A DNA stretch of 5,981 nucleotides, taken from positions 1 through 5,981 of the forward strand of contig CALVMI010000059.1 in NCBI GenBank assembly GCA_944345045.1, read 5' to 3'. The notes beneath the pieces were generated by a model. It was given only the letters and a program-made list of their open reading frames with translations, did not search any database and had not been told where the DNA came from. Shown here one piece after another: positions 5,128 to 5,981 of the stretch. The DNA comes from an uncultured Bacilli bacterium (GTDB lineage Bacteria > Bacillota_I > Bacilli_A > RF39 > UBA660). Every line of letters starts with the position of its first letter. Position 1 is the first letter of the stretch. The position numbers and the translations under genes were made by a program.

Positions 5128-5981
5128 TCAGCTTATTTCGTAAGGACTATTCGTAGTCCCGTCACCTGTGATAGTCACGTCAGATTTCAGATTGATAACT
5201 GGACGCAGACCGAACGCGTAGTTCGAGCCGCCGTCATCTAAATAACCAGAAGTGTTAACAAGGAACACATAAGAGTACCAGCCAGTATCGCCAAACGGGT
5301 TATAGCCACCTGCTGGTGTCATGGTCCAAAAACGATTTCCCGTTGTTAAATAACTATTTGGGTTTGTTTTTTGATGATTTTGGTTACCATCGAAGACTCC
5401 GCCACCGGTTCCCGATAATAATACTTCATCGGCCGTAATTAGTCCTACTGGATAAGTTAAGGCTTTATTTCCTTGATTCGATGATGATACGGTATATAAA
5501 TCACTTGAATTTGAACAGTTTAAGTTAGGATTGCTTTCTACTACTCTTAAGTATCCGCCATTGTATGTTGTTACTGTTCCAGTTCCTACTCCATTATAAT
5601 TATTTAGGGTACTTCTATCTCCACAAAAACCAGCATTGGTATCAATATACTGTGAGTAAGAAGATAACGTACTTGTATAAAAATTATCATTTGCTTGTTT
5701 GATAGTTGATGATGTACTGGCACCATGAACTTCACCTTCTGTGTACATATATCCAACATACATGTTATCATTGTATGTTGGATTAAACGGACTCGTTCCT
5801 ACTTGTCTATCTGTACTAGATTCACCATTATCATGAGCACTAGTGCCATCATAGATGATCCTGATTGTACCATCGCCATTGATGCGGATGATTCTCCAAT
5901 ATCGATTTGCAAAATGAACATAATTATTTTCCACAGTTCCTCTATAATAATATGTTGTTCCATTGGCATCTGTGGTTTCAA
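5128..5981 (-). CDS. C-terminal part of a repeat-type surface protein, DUF6273-like, truncated by the window edge
   Basis: 283 residues and the stop are visible; the frame is open at the right edge, so the N-terminus is missing. GTG at 5932-5934 is in frame but internal, because 15 coherent residues (ETTDANGTTYYYRGT) precede it. The chain holds a FANRYWRIIRINGDG strand motif, a Ser/Thr/Asn/Gly-rich middle, two cysteines (GFCGD and LNCSN) that could form a disulfide, YPVGLITADEV, FWTMTPAGG and the terminal GLRPVINLKSDVTITGDG. I recognise this as a family often present in several copies in uncultured gut Bacilli, similar to DUF6273 and with a possible C-type-lectin-like core; that is memory, not a search. 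Ser/Thr/Asn richness and lack of membrane segments suggest export. It ends YEIS with no visible sorting signal. Its final ~190 bases have higher G+C and different codons than the rest. Confidence 0.75.
   Translation of the reverse strand, partial: ETTDANGTTYYYRGTVENNYVHFANRYWRIIRINGDGTIRIIYDGTSAHDNGESSTDRQVGTSPFNPTYNDNMYVGYMYTEGEVHGASTSSTIKQANDNFYTSTLSSYSQYIDTNAGFCGDRSTLNNYNGVGTGTVTTYNGGYLRVVESNPNLNCSNSSDLYTVSSSNQGNKALTYPVGLITADEVLLSGTGGGVFDGNQNHQKTNPNSYLTTGNRFWTMTPAGGYNPFGDTGWYSYVFLVNTSGYLDDGGSNYAFGLRPVINLKSDVTITGDGTTNSPYEIS
5145..5333 (-). other. G+C-rich 3' segment of the surface gene, candidate variable or exchanged cassette
   Basis: Bases 5161-5340 contain 86 G+C of 180 (48%) by hand count, against 87 of 240 (36%) in 5341-5580 and about 20-28% in sampled murG and ftsW lines. 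Codons here are CTG, CGT, GCG, TCG, GGC, GAC, AAC and TAC, which are rare in the neighbouring genes. The segment encodes FWTMTPAGG through GLRPVINLKSDV. Two aromatic/Gly/Asp/Asn-rich stretches (YNPFGDTGWYSY and DDGGSNYAF) consist mostly of NNY codons and lie between conserved motifs, as in variable regions of lectin-fold proteins. The composition step is directly visible; recombination or diversification is inferred. Confidence 0.5.

Noticed and set aside
5128..5934. Surface gene starting at GTG 5932-5934 as a complete 268-residue protein
   Set aside because: The same frame continues without a stop to the window edge and encodes a coherent YYYRGT stretch just before it. There is no ribosome site before the GTG. 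The gene is truncated by the edge.
5799..5981. 60-codon minus-strand frame in another phase at the right edge
   Set aside because: It overlaps the surface gene, and its Met/Ile/Ser-rich translation is typical of a frame-shifted shadow.
1..5981. tRNA, rRNA, CRISPR array, insertion sequence or attachment site
   Set aside because: I found no cloverleaf, no regularly spaced direct repeats, no transposase motifs and no convincing terminal inverted repeats on either strand.

Overview
The window comes from a very AT-rich, walled relative of the Bacillota. Lines of murG and ftsW that I counted by hand are about 20-28% G+C. TGA is used as a stop (murB, murG, the 4199-4873 gene, the surface gene) and Trp is TGG, so the code is the standard bacterial one and not the mycoplasma code. 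The murG-murB-divIB order is the Bacillus/Clostridium type of division and cell wall cluster. The surface protein at the right edge resembles families I know from uncultured gut Bacilli/Mollicutes-like lineages (RF39-type). That placement is an inference.

Left part (1-2922, minus strand): murG, murB and ftsQ/divIB form a tight operon. murG and murB overlap by 4 bases, and 5 bases separate murB from the preferred divIB start. It ends in a strong rho-independent terminator at 165-199. Between the divIB stop and that terminator lie a perfect 10-bp hairpin and a run of ten C. Beyond the terminator, the first 27 codons of another membrane or exported protein run off the left edge.

Middle (2923-4873): a short divergent promoter region separates murG from ftsW, which points the other way. 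This departs from the usual co-directional ftsW/spoVE-murG-murB-divIB order. After ftsW comes a 224-residue protein that looks like a shortened alpha-amylase (GH13) barrel without its catalytic nucleophile. Its stop codon lies inside the stem of a terminator.

Right part (4874-5981): about 250 bases without a convincing gene, then the 3' part of a large surface-type protein on the minus strand, open at the right edge. Its last ~190 bases are much richer in G+C (86/180 by hand count) than the rest of the gene (87/240 in the next 240 bases) and use different codons.

How the genes fit together: MurB makes UDP-MurNAc, MurG converts lipid I to lipid II, FtsW polymerises lipid II at the septum, and DivIB/FtsQ helps assemble and time the divisome. 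The amylase-like gene probably shares the ftsW transcript, but its link to division is unknown. The most unusual signals are the 3' segment of the surface gene (a possible variable or exchanged cassette), the apparent GH13 pseudoenzyme and the C10 tract.
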